Below the pieces are notes generated by a model. It was not told the origin of the DNA and ran no database searches. It saw only the letters and a list, made by a program, of their open reading frames with translations. This document shows positions 19,618 to 21,845 of a DNA stretch of 21,845 nt, in pieces. Within the stretch, counting starts at the first letter, position 1, and every line of letters starts with the position of its first letter. The stretch comes from a virus. The stretch covers positions 1-21,845 of IMG/VR virus record IMGVR_UViG_3300012929_000043; one strand, given 5' to 3'. A program made the position numbers and the translations under genes.

Positions 19618-21845
19618 ATGCTACCCGAAAAGATGATTATTGAGAACTCGGTACGTCCCCTGCGTATCGGGTGGTTTTCCAATTCACCCCATGCCCCTTC
19701 CGGCTACGGCCAGCAGACGCGCCTGATTGTCTCCCGGTTGCAGGAGTACGGGCATAAAATGGCCCTGTTTGTGTCACATGGCATCCAATTCGGAGCCATG
19801 CTGATAGGAGATATTCCCTGCTACCCTTCCTCCCATAACCCTTCCGGCGATTGGTCTCAACATCTGTTAGGCCCATACTCTCGCCACTTTGAAGCCGATA
19901 TTACCGTCTGCTTTCTGGATGCCTGGGTTCTGAAACCCGAACTCTATGGAGAGGGTGTCCGTCCCGTGATGATGTTTCCGATTGACACGGAGGGCATTCC
20001 CCCGTCTACCCTGGATCGAATACAGAAGGCATGGGCGCGGATTACCTACTCAAAATTTGGTTATGAGCAGGTCAAGGCTGCTGGCTTAGATAGTTATTTC
20101 GTGCCTCATGGAATTGATCTTCAGGCGTATCAGCCAATGGACCGGGAAGCGGCCCGAAAACATGCCCTTCTGCCCGATGATGGCCGATTTATCGCGGTGG
20201 TCGTGGCGGCAAATAATGACCCCCTGCCGACGCGCAAGGGATGGGAGCAAATTTTTGACGGCTGGCGACGGTTCAAGGCGTCCGGTCATCCTAAAGCAAA
20301 AGACGCTCTCCTTTACATCCATACAAATTTGAATGGGCGAACCAATCTTGAGCATCTTGCGCTGTCCTACGGGTTCAACGATGGCAAGGCAATTGCCTAC
20401 TGTGACCAGTTACAGCAATACCTCGGATTCGATACCGAGTTTATGCGTGCCACTTATGCCGCCGCTGATGTTTTGCTGTGTGCCTCCACGGGGGAGGGGT
20501 TCGGATTGCCCTTATTAGAGGCTCAAGCGTGCGGGACGCCGGTAATCGCCCCGGATTGGACCTCCACGGGAGAATTGATTTTTAGCGGGATGCGCATGGC
20601 GAAACGGCTCGAAAATCGGTTTATGAATAACCTTTTCGGCTTCCAATACCTCGCCGACCCGGAAGTAATTCGGGAAGCCCTCTGCGCCTTCTGCGATGCC
20701 GAGGCGGAATGGCCGGAGTATCGTCTGGCAGCCCGTGAGGGAGCCTTGCAGTACGACATCAATAAGATTGTCCTGACCCACTGGCTGCCGGTGCTGGATG
20801 AACTCAAAACGCGCTGTGAGGAGGAAGACGCCGAACATCACCGGGTACGTCTCGCGAAATCCTCCCCTGGAGAGTATCGGGATGCTGTCCTATCGGAGGT
20901 GCGGGACCTGCCCCTTTCCTCACAGCCGAAGGTGGTACTGGTCGTGCCGTCGTGGAATGAGCGGTGTGGTATCGCGGAATATTCTGGCTTCACAATGGAT
21001 GCCTTGCAGAAATCAGGTACCCCCGCTGTCATCGTGGAAACGACTACTGCCGCTTGCGCGCTTGCCCGTCAGTTTGACTCCGTGGAGTCCGTTATCCTAC
21101 AGCATGAGTACGTGTTTTTTGATAACCGGTCCAATCGGCTCGGTAGAGGGGAATCCACCATCGGGGCGTTTCGGGAACTCCTCAACCTGAAAAAGGAAAT
21201 GAGTCAAAAGGGAGTGCCATTCAAGGTTAGCGTCCTGCTGCACACCGTCTCCCCCCGACCCTACGAACGCGGTTTGAATCGAATCATTACCCAGTTTATT
21301 GAGGAGGGACTCCCGTTCTACACGACCTCCCTTTCCGGCGCTACCTTCCTGGGTGTCAAAATGTGTCCGCTCGGTGCCTTCCCGATACCCGGTAAGAAGT
21401 ACCACCCTGACGGCTCCCGTGTTACCCCGGATACCCTGACTATTGGCAATTTCGGTATCTATGGACCCCACCGGGACATCTCCGGTCAGGCGGCCCTTTG
21501 CCATGAAACAAAGTCAAGGCTTCTCGGTTCGTTCTATTGTGACAGCATGGTCAAGCGCGGGGAACTCTATACCCTGCTGTCCGGCGTTCCCCTCGTGGAT
21601 ACGAAGTTATGGACCGATTACGGAACGCCCCATGACATCATGGACCGCTTGCAGGAGGCAGACATCCTGTTCATGCCCCGGCCCGATGCGGGTCTCTACT
21701 ATGCCTCTGCCTCGGTCTTAATGGCCCTCAATGCCCTTAAGCCGGTCATCGTCAACCGTGCCACCTGTTACGAGGATTTAGGGGATTGTGTCCTGTATGC
21801 CGATACAATGGAGGAAGCCGTCAAGCATGTAGAAAACCTCCGGGA
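19618..21845 (+). CDS. Large glycosyltransferase, two GT4-like modules (partial, runs off the right edge)
   Basis: The reading frame from ATG 19618 (AAGGAAAA upstream) stays open to the end: 742 codons. The first module has LRIGWFSNSPHAPSGYGQQTRL near residue 15, VPHGIDLQAY at about 161, and STGEGFGLPLLEAQACGTPVIAPDWTST at about 290, the donor-binding E-x7-E type motif of GT4/GT-B enzymes. At about 439 a second module begins, VVLVVPSWNERCGIAEYSGF, resembling the RCGIAxYT start of another GT-B domain. Its C-terminal half continues to the edge with NRATCYEDLGDCVLYADTMEEA. It probably glycosylates a virion protein or a host glycan; phage structural operons rarely hold such a large transferase. 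No signal peptide, so cytosolic. Confidence 0.85.
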   Translation, partial: MLPEKMIIENSVRPLRIGWFSNSPHAPSGYGQQTRLIVSRLQEYGHKMALFVSHGIQFGAMLIGDIPCYPSSHNPSGDWSQHLLGPYSRHFEADITVCFLDAWVLKPELYGEGVRPVMMFPIDTEGIPPSTLDRIQKAWARITYSKFGYEQVKAAGLDSYFVPHGIDLQAYQPMDREAARKHALLPDDGRFIAVVVAANNDPLPTRKGWEQIFDGWRRFKASGHPKAKDALLYIHTNLNGRTNLEHLALSYGFNDGKAIAYCDQLQQYLGFDTEFMRATYAAADVLLCASTGEGFGLPLLEAQACGTPVIAPDWTSTGELIFSGMRMAKRLENRFMNNLFGFQYLADPEVIREALCAFCDAEAEWPEYRLAAREGALQYDINKIVLTHWLPVLDELKTRCEEEDAEHHRVRLAKSSPGEYRDAVLSEVRDLPLSSQPKVVLVVPSWNERCGIAEYSGFTMDALQKSGTPAVIVETTTAACALARQFDSVESVILQHEYVFFDNRSNRLGRGESTIGAFRELLNLKKEMSQKGVPFKVSVLLHTVSPRPYERGLNRIITQFIEEGLPFYTTSLSGATFLGVKMCPLGAFPIPGKKYHPDGSRVTPDTLTIGNFGIYGPHRDISGQAALCHETKSRLLGSFYCDSMVKRGELYTLLSGVPLVDTKLWTDYGTPHDIMDRLQEADILFMPRPDAGLYYASASVLMALNALKPVIVNRATCYEDLGDCVLYADTMEEAVKHVENLR

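Noticed and set aside
1-21845. tRNA genes or CRISPR arrays
   Set aside because: No cloverleaf with T-loop and anticodon arm, and no regularly spaced repeats of CRISPR size, were found by eye. A dedicated scan could overturn this.

Overview
The window is part of a tailed double-stranded DNA phage or prophage (Caudoviricetes) with an HK97-type head. The evidence is a continuous plus-strand head module: small terminase, large terminase, a fused portal/MuF protein, prohead protease, HK97-like major capsid protein, a probable capsid decoration protein, and a gp6-like head-tail connector. No tRNA, CRISPR array, integrase or lysis gene is visible. The host cannot be named. Several promoters match the sigma-70 consensus (TTGACA, 17 bp, TATAAT). 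At least four genes appear to be transcribed without, or nearly without, a leader, from a -10 box just before the start codon. That habit is common in Deinococcus and some other phyla, but it is only a hint here.

Layout. 1-2763 is minus-strand: a CHC2/TOPRIM DNA primase running off the left edge, a possible small RNA with its own terminator, two small proteins, and a 278-aa protein that looks like two degenerate GIY-YIG domains. 2764-3287 is a non-coding divergent region with 11-bp iterons, a 13-bp palindrome and a long G-run hairpin. From 3288 the plus strand carries a ParB-domain/DNA-methyltransferase fusion whose interdomain linker is encoded by a series of long perfect inverted repeats. 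Terminase genes, an HNH endonuclease and portal/MuF follow. A TnpB-only IS200/IS605-type element on the minus strand (about 10766-11949) sits exactly at the portal stop codon. After a terminator and a new promoter come protease, capsid and decoration genes. A minus-strand cassette of five small genes (15057-16315) with its own consensus promoter and terminator interrupts the structural operon. A fresh plus-strand promoter at 16424 then drives a small connector-region protein, an SGNH-hydrolase-like protein, a virion-type protein, the connector and a large two-module glycosyltransferase that leaves the window on the right.

Two signals stand out. First, a perfect 16-bp copy of the bacterial chromosome-segregation site parS (TGTTTCACGTGAAACA) lies inside the portal gene. 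Second, five minus-strand genes (primase, the 65-aa gene, three genes of the cassette) share an 11-bp start-associated motif, (A/G)AGGTACTTAC, placed 3-5 nt before the start codon. Three of these loci also share a TATAATTATA -10 element, which points to a common control module for early or moron-type genes. Three consecutive plus-strand genes (large terminase, HNH, portal) also have hairpins that end at or 1 nt before the start codon.
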